This document shows, piece after piece, positions 18,141 through 27,277 of a stretch of DNA of 64,000 nucleotides; position 1 is the first letter of the stretch; every line of letters begins with the position of its first letter. The notes beneath the pieces were generated by a model. The model was not told where the DNA came from, searched no databases, and saw only the letters and a program-made list of their open reading frames with translations. A program made the translations under genes and the position numbers. Location: contig CAWFNX010000001.1 of NCBI GenBank assembly GCA_963817335.1, forward strand, positions 124,001-188,000. The letters are read 5' to 3'. Origin of the DNA: AV40 sp963817335. Its GTDB lineage: Bacteria; Verrucomicrobiota; Verrucomicrobiia; Chthoniobacterales; UBA10450.

Positions 18141-21100
18141 CTATTTCCCCTTTTTCGGCTTAGGTGTTGGAGTCGGAGTAGGAGTAGGCGAAGGCGCCGG
18201 ATTTACCGTGATAACTGCTTGCGCGCTGTTGACGCTTTGCATTCCACGTGAATCCGTAACGCTCAGTGATGCCACATAAGTGCATGGGCCACTACCGCAT
18301 GCCTGATTGTGATAGTAAGTGTGCGTTAGCGTTGGAGAGCTTTGCGTCACCGAAGCTGAACCATCACCGAAGCTATAGGTATAGGACGCGATCGTATCCG
18401 GTGGATACGCTGTGTCTGGGTCGTATGATCCACTGCCATTAAGCGTTGCAGTAAACCCGTCGATACCCGATGTTGGCGTGGCTGATAATACGGCAATCGG
18501 CGGATTGTTTGGCCGCGTGCATACGGCCCAGCTTTGGCCAAACCCTGTACCGTTCACGCCTTGATCTGCGTCTGGAGCTCGCTCCATAGGTCTCAGCCAA
18601 ATTTCACCTCCGATTCCTGAGGCGCCCTCGCCTCCGAGGACGATGCCGAAAGGATTTCTGACCGCAGGAGTTGCACCGCTGTCATCGTAGATTGGAATTG
18701 TTGGCTGTCCGACGCCGGAAGCTGGGACGTCGACTGTGATCGTTCCATTGACTCCAGGATTGAATGTTCCGGTTGTGGAATTGCTGGTGATCATTGAGGT
18801 GCCGCTGGCATCGAATTCACCCCAGCTATAGGTAACAATGTCGCCAGGACTCACCTGTGCCTCTGTGGCATACGTTTTACCATCCGGTGCGGTCCAAGCC
18901 ACGTAGTAGACAGTAAATAAGTTGCCGGGCGAAGGCGTACTACTCAAGTTCGCAATGGTCGTCGTTGTCGTAATCGTGGTGGCTGCGCTGTCGGCCGAGA
19001 ACGAGATCGCCGTGATGTCGGCCTCGTCGGTCGGTCCTTGTCCACCCGGCGCCGGATTGATCGCATCGCCGACGTTGTCAGTGACAACATTGGCCCCACT
19101 GCAAGAGGTCGCCGGAGTCGGAGGCGGGATAGTTACAGCTTTGAGGTCTATTTCGTTACTCAGAGCTCCGGAGCCAACCGAGTTAGTCGCTTGCACGACG
19201 TAGTAGTAGTCACTCACTGAAGGGTTAGCTGTCTTGTCGATGAAGGTAGTCTTGGTAGTAGTTCGACCAATGGGTGTCGGAGCTTCACTTCCGGATGCTG
19301 TGCCCCGGAAGATTTTGTAACCGGTAATCGCGGCGCCGCCGTTATCCGGGGCTTTCCACGTCAGATAAGATCCGGTCACGTCGCGTATTCCTGACAAGCA
19401 CGCCGGCTTGGGAAGCATTGCTGCTGTTGTGTCGGTGTTTGCGTCATTGTTAGCAAACAGACTCATGCCGCCCGATTGACGAGCTACTCGCATGTAAGCG
19501 ACGAAGTCGTTAGGGCCAGTTCCGCCAATACACCCTGTGCTCACGCAGCCATCACTGTAGCCGTAAAGGACCCGGCCTTTGTCATCTACTGTGATTTCGT
19601 TGAAGTCGAGAAGGTTACGTTGAAGATTTCCGCCACCTTGCTGCCAGATACCGGTCATGCTTTGAACGGGATCGTTAGGCGTGGCATTGACCGTGACCCA
19701 GTTTTTGCCGCCGTCATGAGTTGTGGCGATAAACGCATACCATTTGCCAGGGAAACTCAGGGCCTGGTAATCGCCCGAAATATTCGTCCCTAGGAATCCA
19801 ACAGCCGCTCGTCCCGAGCTACCGCCGACCGCTTCGATCTCCGCGGCGTTGACGATGCCGTGCGTCGTTCCAAGGTCGAAGTTGTTAGACCAGGTGATGG
19901 TGTTGCTCACCGCATCGAGGTGGCCAACCTGCACGCGGGCGTGGCCTTCTGGTGGTTGGCCAGCCGCGACCGGCTCGTCGTTAACGTAAGAGAAATAAAT
20001 CGTGCTGTCGGCATCGATCGCAATCGACGGATCGGCGCCCGGTCGTTGGGAGATCGCGCCGGGTACCTGGAACGTGTGCCAGGTTATTCCCGAGTCGGTG
20101 CTGAAGACACCGCCTTGCATTCCGCTGCATTGCGGCACCGGCAACCAGACTGCGCCATCCGGAGCAACGTGAAGGTGACCATGCAATCCGCCGCATGTTC
20201 CGTTCGGAGCGCTTGGTCCCTGGCCGGTGTACACTGGAACCGACGGACCGTAGCTAACGCCCAAGTCGTCACTGCGATAACACGTCGCCGGACCAACAAT
20301 GTCTTGCGAACAATAATAGACCGCCTCGCCTTGATTGACCGGCGTTGCCAGCACATTCGTGAGCGCGGGATAAGGTCCGGTGCCGATCGTTTCGTGATCG
20401 GCTCCGCCGTTTGGCGCGGCAATTCCAAATGGAATCCAGCTATCACCATCGTTATCGGTGTAGCCATAGACCGCATTTGCGCCAACCGTTGAGTTAGATG
20501 CAAACGTGCGGCCGGTTTTTTGATCGGTCCAAAGAATCGGGTCCAAACCGAAGTTGAGCGTCGCGTTCGACTTGTCTTCCCAAAGCGCCTCGCAGCATTC
20601 CGGTTGTTTTGGCGTCAACAGTTCCGGCGGAGTCAAACGCCAGATCGGTCCATCGTTCATGGTCATGATTCGACCGCTCTTCGGATTGAAACCAATATTG
20701 AACTCGCCACTTCTCGATTTGGCCGAGCCGGGAGGAGCGTAAAAATTCTGAAAACGAGGTTGTCCCGGAACGGCCGGATCGGCCATGCCGAAGGTCGGAC
20801 TTCCCGCGACACCGGAGCCCGAGATGAGTTCCGCAATCACGTTTACCGTTTCGCCGGTCGGCGTGTAGGGATTGACGACAATAGTGTAGCGATTGGTCCC
20901 GTCGGCTACCGGAATGCTGGCAATCTCAGGATTGGCGCTGCTGGCTGATTGAAAATCAGCAGCCTGCGAGCCGGTTGTTACCGTGCAATCATTCGGATTG
21001 CAGTCGTTCCGCGGACTTTTGTAGACGTAAAGATCGTAGTCCGATTTGCCATTCGATCCGCCAGTCGGAGTCCAACTGAGCGTGACTTTGATCGCCGCAC

Positions 21101-21401
21101 TTGGATGGGCTGCGGCGTAGCCCGATGGAAGCGTTACGGTCAAAGCGAAGTCATCGCACGGTTGACCAGGAGTGCTGTTGCACTCGGGACCGACGTCGAC
21201 TTCGGGGACCGGGGTCGGATTAATCACAAAAAACGGACCAGCCGTATATGTCGCAGACGGGGCATCCGGGGTGATGGTGCCGTTTGATGGAGTTGAGGCA
21301 AAACTGAGCATGGCCAGGAGGCCGCTCGCCGCGCAAAGCAAGAAAGCGGCAAAAACGCGGGGGTTAACCGCGCCAGATTGAGGAATGGGATTGTTATTCA
21401 T
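18141..21401 (-). CDS. Large secreted protein: pre-peptidase-like, Asp-box, FnIII and PKD domains
   Basis: 1086 residues from ATG 21401. Signal peptide MNNNPIPQSGAVNPRVFAAF plus LLCAASGLLAML. Visible modules in order: beta-sandwich resembling pre-peptidase domains (residues ~50-200, DYDLYVYKSP); propeller-like region with Asp-boxes (SDDLGVSYGP, STDSGITWHTF, THDGGKNWVTV; ~210-630); a fibronectin III domain (LTWKAPDNGGAAITGYKIFR; ~655-750); a beta domain; and a PKD domain (GSGSYDPDTAYPPDTIASYT, YSFGDGSASV; ~960-1060). It ends in PTPTPTPTPKPKKGK, a Pro/Thr spacer with a basic tail that could be wall- or membrane-associating. It is a paralogue of the truncated gene at 1-1871. Probably a surface or extracellular protein; ligand unknown. 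Confidence 0.88.
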   Translation of the reverse strand: MNNNPIPQSGAVNPRVFAAFLLCAASGLLAMLSFASTPSNGTITPDAPSATYTAGPFFVINPTPVPEVDVGPECNSTPGQPCDDFALTVTLPSGYAAAHPSAAIKVTLSWTPTGGSNGKSDYDLYVYKSPRNDCNPNDCTVTTGSQAADFQSASSANPEIASIPVADGTNRYTIVVNPYTPTGETVNVIAELISGSGVAGSPTFGMADPAVPGQPRFQNFYAPPGSAKSRSGEFNIGFNPKSGRIMTMNDGPIWRLTPPELLTPKQPECCEALWEDKSNATLNFGLDPILWTDQKTGRTFASNSTVGANAVYGYTDNDGDSWIPFGIAAPNGGADHETIGTGPYPALTNVLATPVNQGEAVYYCSQDIVGPATCYRSDDLGVSYGPSVPVYTGQGPSAPNGTCGGLHGHLHVAPDGAVWLPVPQCSGMQGGVFSTDSGITWHTFQVPGAISQRPGADPSIAIDADSTIYFSYVNDEPVAAGQPPEGHARVQVGHLDAVSNTITWSNNFDLGTTHGIVNAAEIEAVGGSSGRAAVGFLGTNISGDYQALSFPGKWYAFIATTHDGGKNWVTVNATPNDPVQSMTGIWQQGGGNLQRNLLDFNEITVDDKGRVLYGYSDGCVSTGCIGGTGPNDFVAYMRVARQSGGMSLFANNDANTDTTAAMLPKPACLSGIRDVTGSYLTWKAPDNGGAAITGYKIFRGTASGSEAPTPIGRTTTKTTFIDKTANPSVSDYYYVVQATNSVGSGALSNEIDLKAVTIPPPTPATSCSGANVVTDNVGDAINPAPGGQGPTDEADITAISFSADSAATTITTTTTIANLSSTPSPGNLFTVYYVAWTAPDGKTYATEAQVSPGDIVTYSWGEFDASGTSMITSNSTTGTFNPGVNGTITVDVPASGVGQPTIPIYDDSGATPAVRNPFGIVLGGEGASGIGGEIWLRPMERAPDADQGVNGTGFGQSWAVCTRPNNPPIAVLSATPTSGIDGFTATLNGSGSYDPDTAYPPDTIASYTYSFGDGSASVTQSSPTLTHTYYHNQACGSGPCTYVASLSVTDSRGMQSVNSAQAVITVNPAPSPTPTPTPTPKPKKGK

Positions 21402-21560
21402 GATGCTCTAGGAATCGGACAACTCGCTCGAATGGTTGTATTTGGCCCCTAAGGGAAAATCTTATTTGTCATTGAGGCTTTCATTGGCCTCGGACGCGGG
21501 TAATGGGGTTACGACACGGCAAAGCCCGGAAAAAAGATTGCGTTCCGCGCTTGCTTTGAC

Positions 21561-23045
21561 ATGGAAGACGCAGTGACCAACGACGAGAAACCGATGAGAA
21601 TTCTAATGATAAGCGCCGAAGGCCCGCCGTTGTTGCATGCCGGGGCGCTGATCGATGTGATGGACGCGCTCCCGCGTGAACTGCGCGAACGTGGTCACGA
21701 AGTTGCCGTCACGCTACCGTATTATCGAGAGATCCGCGACAATCCCGCCTTCAAGGAGGAAGACACCGGTGTAACCGTCGATATTCGGGTCGGAGACAAG
21801 ACCTACATCGCCGAATACCTTCAGGCGCATAGCGCCAGCGGCGTCCAATTATTCCTGATTCGCTGCGACGAATTTTTCGACCGCGATGGAATCTACGGAG
21901 AGCAGGGCGTGCCGTATGAAGACAACGCCGCTCGTTTCATATTTTTCAACAAAGCCGCAGTAGAACTGGCCAGGCGTTTGACTCCTACGCCACAAGTTTT
22001 ACACGTCCACGATTGGCCGGCGTCCCTCGTGCCTGTTTATGTCAAAGCGCATCGGCTTCCGTTTTCGACTGTCCTCTCGATCCATCACGTGGCCGAACAG
22101 GGAAGCTTTTGGGGCCTCGATTTTCGCATGACCAATCTGCACGAACGCTTTTTCACGCTTCGAGGGGTCGAGTTTTTTGGAAAACTGAACTTTCTCAAAG
22201 GCGGAATTGTTTTCGCGGACAAAATCACAACGGTGAGCGAGCACTATCGGCGCGAAATCCAAACGCCGGAGTTTGGGTGCGGCCTCGATGTCGTGTTGCG
22301 GGAAAATGCGCACAAGCTCAGCGCGATTTTACACGGAGCGGACTACACCCGTTGGAACCCGGAGACCGACAAACTTCTCCCGGCGAATTACACGCCGGAC
22401 GACCTCTGGGGCAAGGAACTCTGCCGGGGCGCGCTTCTCAATGGGTTGCGACTCGACCAGGAACCACGCGGACCCGTTCTTGGAATGATCACGCGCGTTG
22501 TTGGTGAAAAAGGCTTCGATATTCTGGTGCCGCTGCTCGATCGGCTGCTTACCGACGACGTTCGCCTTGTGATTTTGGGCGAGGGCGATCCGGTCTATGA
22601 AACCGCCCTGGCTGTAGCGACTCGAAAGTACCCGACCAAGTTCGCGTATCGCAGGAGTTACGATGAAAAAAGTGCGCACGTGTTCGAAGCCGGCATGGAT
22701 ATCAGTTTGATTCCGTCGCGGGTCGAGCCGTCAGGCTTGAGCTCGATGTACAACTTGAAATACGGCGCGCTTCCGGTCGCGCGCGCCACCGGCGGAATCC
22801 AGGAAATCATCGAAGATTACGATCCCTGGAACGACAGCGGATACGGCTTTCTCTGCTACGAATATTCAAGCGAAGCCTTCTGGGACGCGATCAAACGGGC
22901 CCGCGACATTTTCCGCGATCAAGATTTGTGGGCAAAACTGCGGCTCCGCGCAATGACGCGAAATTTTTCGTGGGAAAAGGCGGCCGCCCGTTACGAGCAA
23001 ATTTACCGGGATCTTGCTGCTGGCAGCGAGGCAGCCGCGGCCTAG
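21561..23045 (+). CDS. GT5 glycogen/starch synthase-like glycosyltransferase with altered KTGGL motif
   Basis: A 494-residue GT-B enzyme of the GlgA (ADP-glucose or UDP-glucose alpha-1,4-glucan synthase) family. The start could also be the ATG at 21594 (MRILMISAEG). Conserved features: VLHVHDWPASLVPVY, HHVAEQGSFWG, KTTVSEHY-like region (DKITTVSEHY), ILHGADYTRWNPETD, MITRVVGEKGFDIL, VILGEGDP and the donor-site segment PSRVEPSGLSSMYNLKYGA with RATGGIQE. The usual N-terminal KTGGL (binding the sugar nucleotide) is replaced by LLHAGALIDV, so the signature lysine and glycine pair are missing. Next to a PIG-V-like glycosyltransferase. Glucan synthesis is probable but donor use or activity may differ. 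Confidence 0.85.
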   Translation: MEDAVTNDEKPMRILMISAEGPPLLHAGALIDVMDALPRELRERGHEVAVTLPYYREIRDNPAFKEEDTGVTVDIRVGDKTYIAEYLQAHSASGVQLFLIRCDEFFDRDGIYGEQGVPYEDNAARFIFFNKAAVELARRLTPTPQVLHVHDWPASLVPVYVKAHRLPFSTVLSIHHVAEQGSFWGLDFRMTNLHERFFTLRGVEFFGKLNFLKGGIVFADKITTVSEHYRREIQTPEFGCGLDVVLRENAHKLSAILHGADYTRWNPETDKLLPANYTPDDLWGKELCRGALLNGLRLDQEPRGPVLGMITRVVGEKGFDILVPLLDRLLTDDVRLVILGEGDPVYETALAVATRKYPTKFAYRRSYDEKSAHVFEAGMDISLIPSRVEPSGLSSMYNLKYGALPVARATGGIQEIIEDYDPWNDSGYGFLCYEYSSEAFWDAIKRARDIFRDQDLWAKLRLRAMTRNFSWEKAAARYEQIYRDLAAGSEAAAA

Positions 23046-23062
23046 GAATTTGCGGTGCTCAA

Positions 23063-23191
23063 GCCGTCGCGACGGCCAGGCTGCTTGTGACTGAGCAAGC
23101 GAACAACTGAGTTCGGTGTCGTTTGCGAATAAATGTCGAACGCTACCGTCCAACGTCTGCCTTGTCCCGCCGTAGCCTTGGCGAAGGCGGA
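23063..23191. repeat. Intergenic palindromes after the glycogen synthase-like gene
   Basis: Two features: a perfect 14-bp palindrome GCCGTCGCGACGGC at 23063-23076, and an imperfect stem CCGCC...GGCGG with an inner GCCTT/AAGGC stem at 23168-23191. The second looks like small intergenic repeats that I associate with Verrucomicrobiota genomes, but that is memory only; no second copy was found in this window. Confidence 0.35.
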
Positions 23192-23217
23192 TCTAAAGGC
23201 ACGCTCCGACTGAATCT

Positions 23218-24534
23218 ATGGCATTTGAGACTGCGCTCGCCCGGGAGGCGACTAGTTCTTGCAATCCTGAAACCGTTGGTCTTTCCTCAGCGCTCCCGGG
23301 GGCTGACGTGATCCAATCTAAGTTTCTGTTCCGGCCATGGTTAATGGGCCTTGTTGTGACTGTGGCGCAGGTCGCTATTGCAGTGTTGCTGTTGGCGCCA
23401 GAAGGAACGTTTTCGTATCGCTATTCGAGTTTGGTCCAGCACGACGGGTTTTGGTTCGAGAACATCGTCGATCACGGCTACCAGACGATCGTTCCTCCGA
23501 TCAATCACAAGGTGATGGAGGTGTCGAACGTCGCTTTTTTCCCCGGTTATCCAGTCCTGGCGAGTTTCGTGCAATTGGTGTTTCGGGTTGAAAGCGAAAC
23601 TGCCTTGCTCATCGCGGCCCAAATCGCCGCCTGGGGTTTTTGGACTTACTTTTTTCTTTTCTGCGAACGTTGGAAACTTTCAACGACGCTGCGCTTCTTC
23701 GGTGCACTCGTCATCGCCGCTCATCCCGCGGCATTTTTCTTGATCGCCGCTTATTCGGAATCGCTTTTTCTCATGGCGTTACTGGGCTTTATCTATTGGA
23801 GTAGCGCCGAAGGCCGCGCCGCGAAAATCCTGGCCGTGCTTCATGGGATGGTCATGTCGGCGACGCGCATTGTCGGCATCGCGTGCGCGGCGTTTCCAAT
23901 CGTGCGGGACCTGTTTAAGAAAGGATGGAACGCATTGCGCGACCCGCGCCGCTGGTTCCGAAATTATGGCGGATCAATCGCGATTACGATCCTGGCGATC
24001 TTTGGCGCGATTTTCTTTTTCGCTTATTGCCAAATCCGCTGGGGCCGTTGGGACCTGTACATGCTCACTCAATCGGCGGGCTGGGATATTGAGCCCGATT
24101 ACCTCGCTGTGTTCCGGCCCTCGAACTATCGCTGGCTGCTGCCCGCGTTGAGCGACCCGAGAGAGATGAGCCAGATGTCGATGACCGCCGGCGCGTTACT
24201 TCTGGTCGCGATTGCGGTTGTAGAGCTGCTGCCCGCGGTCCGGCGCAAAACGGAGTTGGGCACACGGATCGGGATCTACTTTTGCGCTGCCGTCACTTAC
24301 TACATCTCGGTGAGCGGTGTCGCTTCGCTCGATATGGAGAGCATGCTGCGCTACGAATTCTGCATGCACGCCCTTATCGTGCTCGCTTTTTTGCACTTTT
24401 TACGGCAATTTCGCCTCCCGCCGGTGCCGGTGCGGGCGTTGGGAATCGCAGTGGTAGTGATCGCCTGCGCCGTCAGCTTGAGCGTGCAGGGTTGGTATGT
24501 ATGGAATTTTACCCGCGGAAACTGGGTTGCCTGA
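23218..24534 (+). CDS. PIG-V-like integral membrane mannosyl/glycosyltransferase
   Basis: A 438-residue protein with about nine to ten hydrophobic segments. Motifs match the PIG-V/GT-C group: HDGFWFENIVDHGY (acidic residues in the first luminal/periplasmic loop), VAFFPGYPVLASF, AYSESLFLMALLGF and SATRIVGIAC. Members of this group transfer a sugar from a polyprenyl-phosphate donor on the outer face of the membrane. The N-terminus before the first membrane segment is long; a GTG at 23308 (VIQSKFLFRPW) is a plausible alternative start. It lies between a GT5-like enzyme and an FAD oxidoreductase that may act on sugars or lipids, suggesting a cell-envelope glycan role. Confidence 0.78.
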   Translation: MAFETALAREATSSCNPETVGLSSALPGADVIQSKFLFRPWLMGLVVTVAQVAIAVLLLAPEGTFSYRYSSLVQHDGFWFENIVDHGYQTIVPPINHKVMEVSNVAFFPGYPVLASFVQLVFRVESETALLIAAQIAAWGFWTYFFLFCERWKLSTTLRFFGALVIAAHPAAFFLIAAYSESLFLMALLGFIYWSSAEGRAAKILAVLHGMVMSATRIVGIACAAFPIVRDLFKKGWNALRDPRRWFRNYGGSIAITILAIFGAIFFFAYCQIRWGRWDLYMLTQSAGWDIEPDYLAVFRPSNYRWLLPALSDPREMSQMSMTAGALLLVAIAVVELLPAVRRKTELGTRIGIYFCAAVTYYISVSGVASLDMESMLRYEFCMHALIVLAFLHFLRQFRLPPVPVRALGIAVVVIACAVSLSVQGWYVWNFTRGNWVA

Positions 24535-24541
24535 CCAAAGA

Positions 24542-26067
24542 ATGAAAACACGTGTCGCCATTATCGGAGCAGGACCGGCCGGTCTCACCGCGGCCTATCT
24601 GCTTTCGAAGAACAATGTCGACGTCGTCGTGCTCGAGGCCGACCCAGTTTACGTTGGGGGAATTTCGCGCACCAGCACTTACAAAGGTTTTCATTTCGAC
24701 ATCGGCGGCCACCGCTTCTTCTCCAAATCCAAAGCAGTGGAAGATCTTTGGACGGAAGTTTTGCCTAACGACATGCTGCAACGGCCCCGTTCGTCCAAAA
24801 TTTATTACGACGGAAAATTTTTCACTTATCCGCTCAAGCCGTTCGAGGCATTGATCAAGCTCGGCGTTGTCAGATCGACCCTGTGCGTGTTGTCCTGGCT
24901 AAAGGCGAGATTATTTCCGGTCCGACACCCGCGGAATTTCGAGGAATGGGTCAGTAACCAATTCGGCAAACGACTCTTCAAGATCTTCTTCAAGAGTTAC
25001 ACCGAAAAAGTTTGGGGAATGGACTGCAAAGAGATTTCGGCCGACTGGGCCGCGCAACGCATCCGCGGACTTTCCCTCGGAAGCGCGATCAAAAATGCCC
25101 TTTTGCCGCAGCGTTCGCCGAATGGCGACCGCACCAAAGTAATCAAGACCTTGATTAATTCGTTCCGTTATCCGCGCAAAGGCCCGGGCATGATGTGGGA
25201 AGCGGCGGCGGCGAAAGTGGACGCGATGGGCGGTAAAGTTGAAATGGGCGCGCGAGTCAACGGTTGCGCTTACAAATCGACCGCGGAGACCTGGACGGTC
25301 CAGTTTAAGGATCGCACCGGTAATCAGCAATCGATCGAGGCCGAACACGTGATTTCATCGGCTCCCATGCGCGAGCTGGTTTGCGGAATCCAGCCGCCGG
25401 TATCCGATCGAGCACGCCGCGCGGCGGAAAGTCTGAAGTACCGGGATTTCCTGACCGTGATGCTAATCCTGAAAGAGCGAAACAAATTCTCGGACAACTG
25501 GATCTACATTCATGATCCGCGCGTCAAAGTCGGACGCGTCCAAAATTTCAAATCGTGGTCGCCGGAGATGGTGCCGGATCCCGAACATGGCTTGTTACGG
25601 GCTGGAATATTTTTGTTTCGAAGGCGACGGACTTTGGGAATCGCAAGGACGCCGATTTGATCGCGCTGGCGAAACGTGAGCTGATCCAGATCGGTCTGGC
25701 CCAGGAAGGCGACGTGATCGATGGAACTGTCGTTCGCCAGAAAAAAGCCTATCCGGTTTACGACGACGATTATGCGCGCCACGTCGCCACCGTCCGTCAG
25801 GAGCTCGACACCAATTATCCGAACTTGCATCTGGTCGGACGCAACGGGATGCACAAATACAACAATCAGGACCACGCCATGATGACGGCGATGTTGTGCG
25901 TCGAGAATATTTTGGCCGACGCGAAGCTTTACGACCTGTGGCAGGTCAACGCCGACGCCGAATATCACGAGCAAGGCGACGAAGTTTCCGACGACAAGAA
26001 TGGCTCGGGGTTGCGCCTTGTTCCGACTCGCGCCGATCGCGAACCGGAGCTCGCATCCGAAGCTTAG
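24542..26067 (+). pseudogene. FAD-dependent amine-oxidase/UDP-galactopyranose-mutase-like protein, two frameshifts
   Basis: Start at ATG 24542 (MKTRVAIIGAGPAGLTAAYL, FAD-binding GxGxxG); the upstream part of the frame lies in the previous gene. The protein reads normally through MVPDPEHG, then breaks. An extra T at 25592/25593 and an extra G at 25647/25648 explain the break: between them the third frame reads CYGLEYFCFEGDGLWESQ, and after the second the frame continues with DADLIALAKRELIQIG. With both bases removed it is 507 residues with the family layout (VEDLWTEVLPNDML, HNRNGMHKYNNQDHAM-like C-terminal GRNGMHKYNNQDHAMM). Family members rearrange or oxidise polyprenyl, carotenoid or sugar substrates; the exact reaction is unknown. 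Either a recently inactivated gene or two consensus errors in two-base runs. Confidence 0.8.
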
Positions 26068-26075
26068 CAACGGAA

Positions 26076-26559
26076 ATGCGCGGCGTCATTTGTTCGGTCG
26101 CAATTATTGTTGTCATCGTTGGCTGCGCGCAGGTTTACACCCCGGCTTCAAAAAATCCGGCCTGGTGCGAATGCCGGTTTCACGACGCTTTCGGTGTCGG
26201 AGATCAAATCAACATTGTCGCGATTGACTCGGTATCGATCGATACGGCAGTGAAGGAGGGCGACTACTTGCGGGTCGATCCCGGAGTGCGCCGGCTCACA
26301 ATCGCCTACGAAGCGTCCAAGAAGATTGTGGGTGCGCGCGTTGCCGCGTCACCGTTGAGTCTGCAATGCAAAATTGGAACCGGGCACGAAGTATCAGGTG
26401 ATTTGCGAAAGCTCAGATATCGGCGTGAAGGCATTTCTCCGCCGGGAATCGAACGGACGCGTCGTGTCCAATGTGGCCGAATCTTCTTTGATGACGGCTC
26501 CGCCAACTTATCCCAGCCCGCCGCAGTTATTTCAGATTCCGGCCGTCCGGCGACACTGA
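26076..26559 (+). pseudogene. Putative lipoprotein with a +1 frameshift
   Basis: ATG at 26076 gives MRGVICSVAIIVVIVGCAQV, a lipoprotein signal with the cysteine after IVG. The frame continues with SVSIDTAVKEGDYLRVDPGV. Near 26365 the reading changes: removing one A from CTGCAATGC gives SLHAKLEPGTKYQVICESSD and a protein of 160 residues ending AVRRH at 26559, just before the convergent L,D-transpeptidase. Left uncorrected, the frame would run 37 codons into that gene with poor sequence. No family recognised; the order of basic and acidic residues and the Cys/His content do not point to an enzyme. It is the third single-base break within 800 bases. Confidence 0.6.
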
Positions 26560-26571
26560 GTCACGGTTCCT

Positions 26572-27096
26572 TTACGGTCGAATCTCGATCGGTGTTCCAT
26601 CGGGCGTGACGCGCCATAGTTCTTCGATCTCTTCGTCGGTCAGGGCGATACAGCCCGCGGTCCAATCGCGCCATCGATGAAACGCGCCCATCCAACCACC
26701 GCCATTTCGAATTCCGTGAACCATAATGTCGAACCCAGCGTTGACTCCGCGTTCGGCCGCGCGCGCCGTGTCTTCGTTCGATGGATAAGAAACGTGAAGC
26801 GCGAGATGATAATCACTTTGCGGATTGCGACTATCGATCCTGTGAACGCCTTCCGGCGTTTTCATGTCGCCCTCTTCTTGTTTCGCGCCGACCGGATTGC
26901 GGCCGAGCGCGACACGATAATCCTTTAACTTTTCGCCGTCTCTCCAAACCGACAATCGCCGTGCTGATTTTTCAACGACAATCCGATCAATCGTTGCGTC
27001 GTTCGGCAGTGGGTTCCAAACGTGATGGGCATATAGGTAAGCGCCGGCGACGAACAGAATGATCACTCCGACGAGAACCAGAATTTTTCGAAGCAT
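26572..27096 (-). CDS. L,D-transpeptidase (YkuD domain)
   Basis: 174 residues from the ATG at 27096 (a TTG two codons upstream is also possible). The N-terminus has one membrane segment (ILVLVGVIILFVAGAYLYA), so the protein is probably anchored with its catalytic domain in the periplasm. The YkuD signature is clear: MVHGIRNGGGW, followed by DWTAGCIALTDEEIEEL with the catalytic cysteine and the histidine of HGIRN. Family members form 3-3 peptidoglycan cross-links or attach proteins to peptidoglycan. The gene is convergent with the lipoprotein at 26076-26559, which suggests a possible anchoring link, but this is inference. Confidence 0.92.
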   Translation of the reverse strand: MLRKILVLVGVIILFVAGAYLYAHHVWNPLPNDATIDRIVVEKSARRLSVWRDGEKLKDYRVALGRNPVGAKQEEGDMKTPEGVHRIDSRNPQSDYHLALHVSYPSNEDTARAAERGVNAGFDIMVHGIRNGGGWMGAFHRWRDWTAGCIALTDEEIEELWRVTPDGTPIEIRP

Positions 27097-27129
27097 CCGC
27101 AATGATTCGCTACGACGCAGAGGAGTCTT

Positions 27130-27252
27130 TCAGTTCTTTTCTGAAGCGAAATCTTCGATCGGCGAACAGGAGCAGAACAAGTTTCGGTCGCCGTAAACGT
27201 TGTCGATGTTTCGGTTCGATCTCGGTCGGCTCGATCATCATTGTGCTCGCGA
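27130..27252 (-). pseudogene. Decayed 3' fragment of a second gcvP
   Basis: Minus-strand translation gives STMMIEPTEIEPKH and, shifted by one base, NIDNVYGDRNLFCSC then SPIEDFASEKN and a stop. These match TMMIEPTESEPKH and RIDNVYGDRNLFCSC near the end of the intact gcvP at 34667-37603. Roughly 215 bases of gcvP between the two blocks are missing and the junction is out of frame. No other gcvP sequence is adjacent. It sits in the gap between the transpeptidase and the HAF-repeat gene. Confidence 0.8.
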
Positions 27253-27277
27253 TCGAGCGACAAGTCTTTCTCTGAAC

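Noticed and set aside
25896..26609. 237-codon frame covering the lipoprotein
   Set aside because: It starts inside the FAD oxidoreductase and ends inside the convergent transpeptidase; frame-corrected reading gives a better protein.
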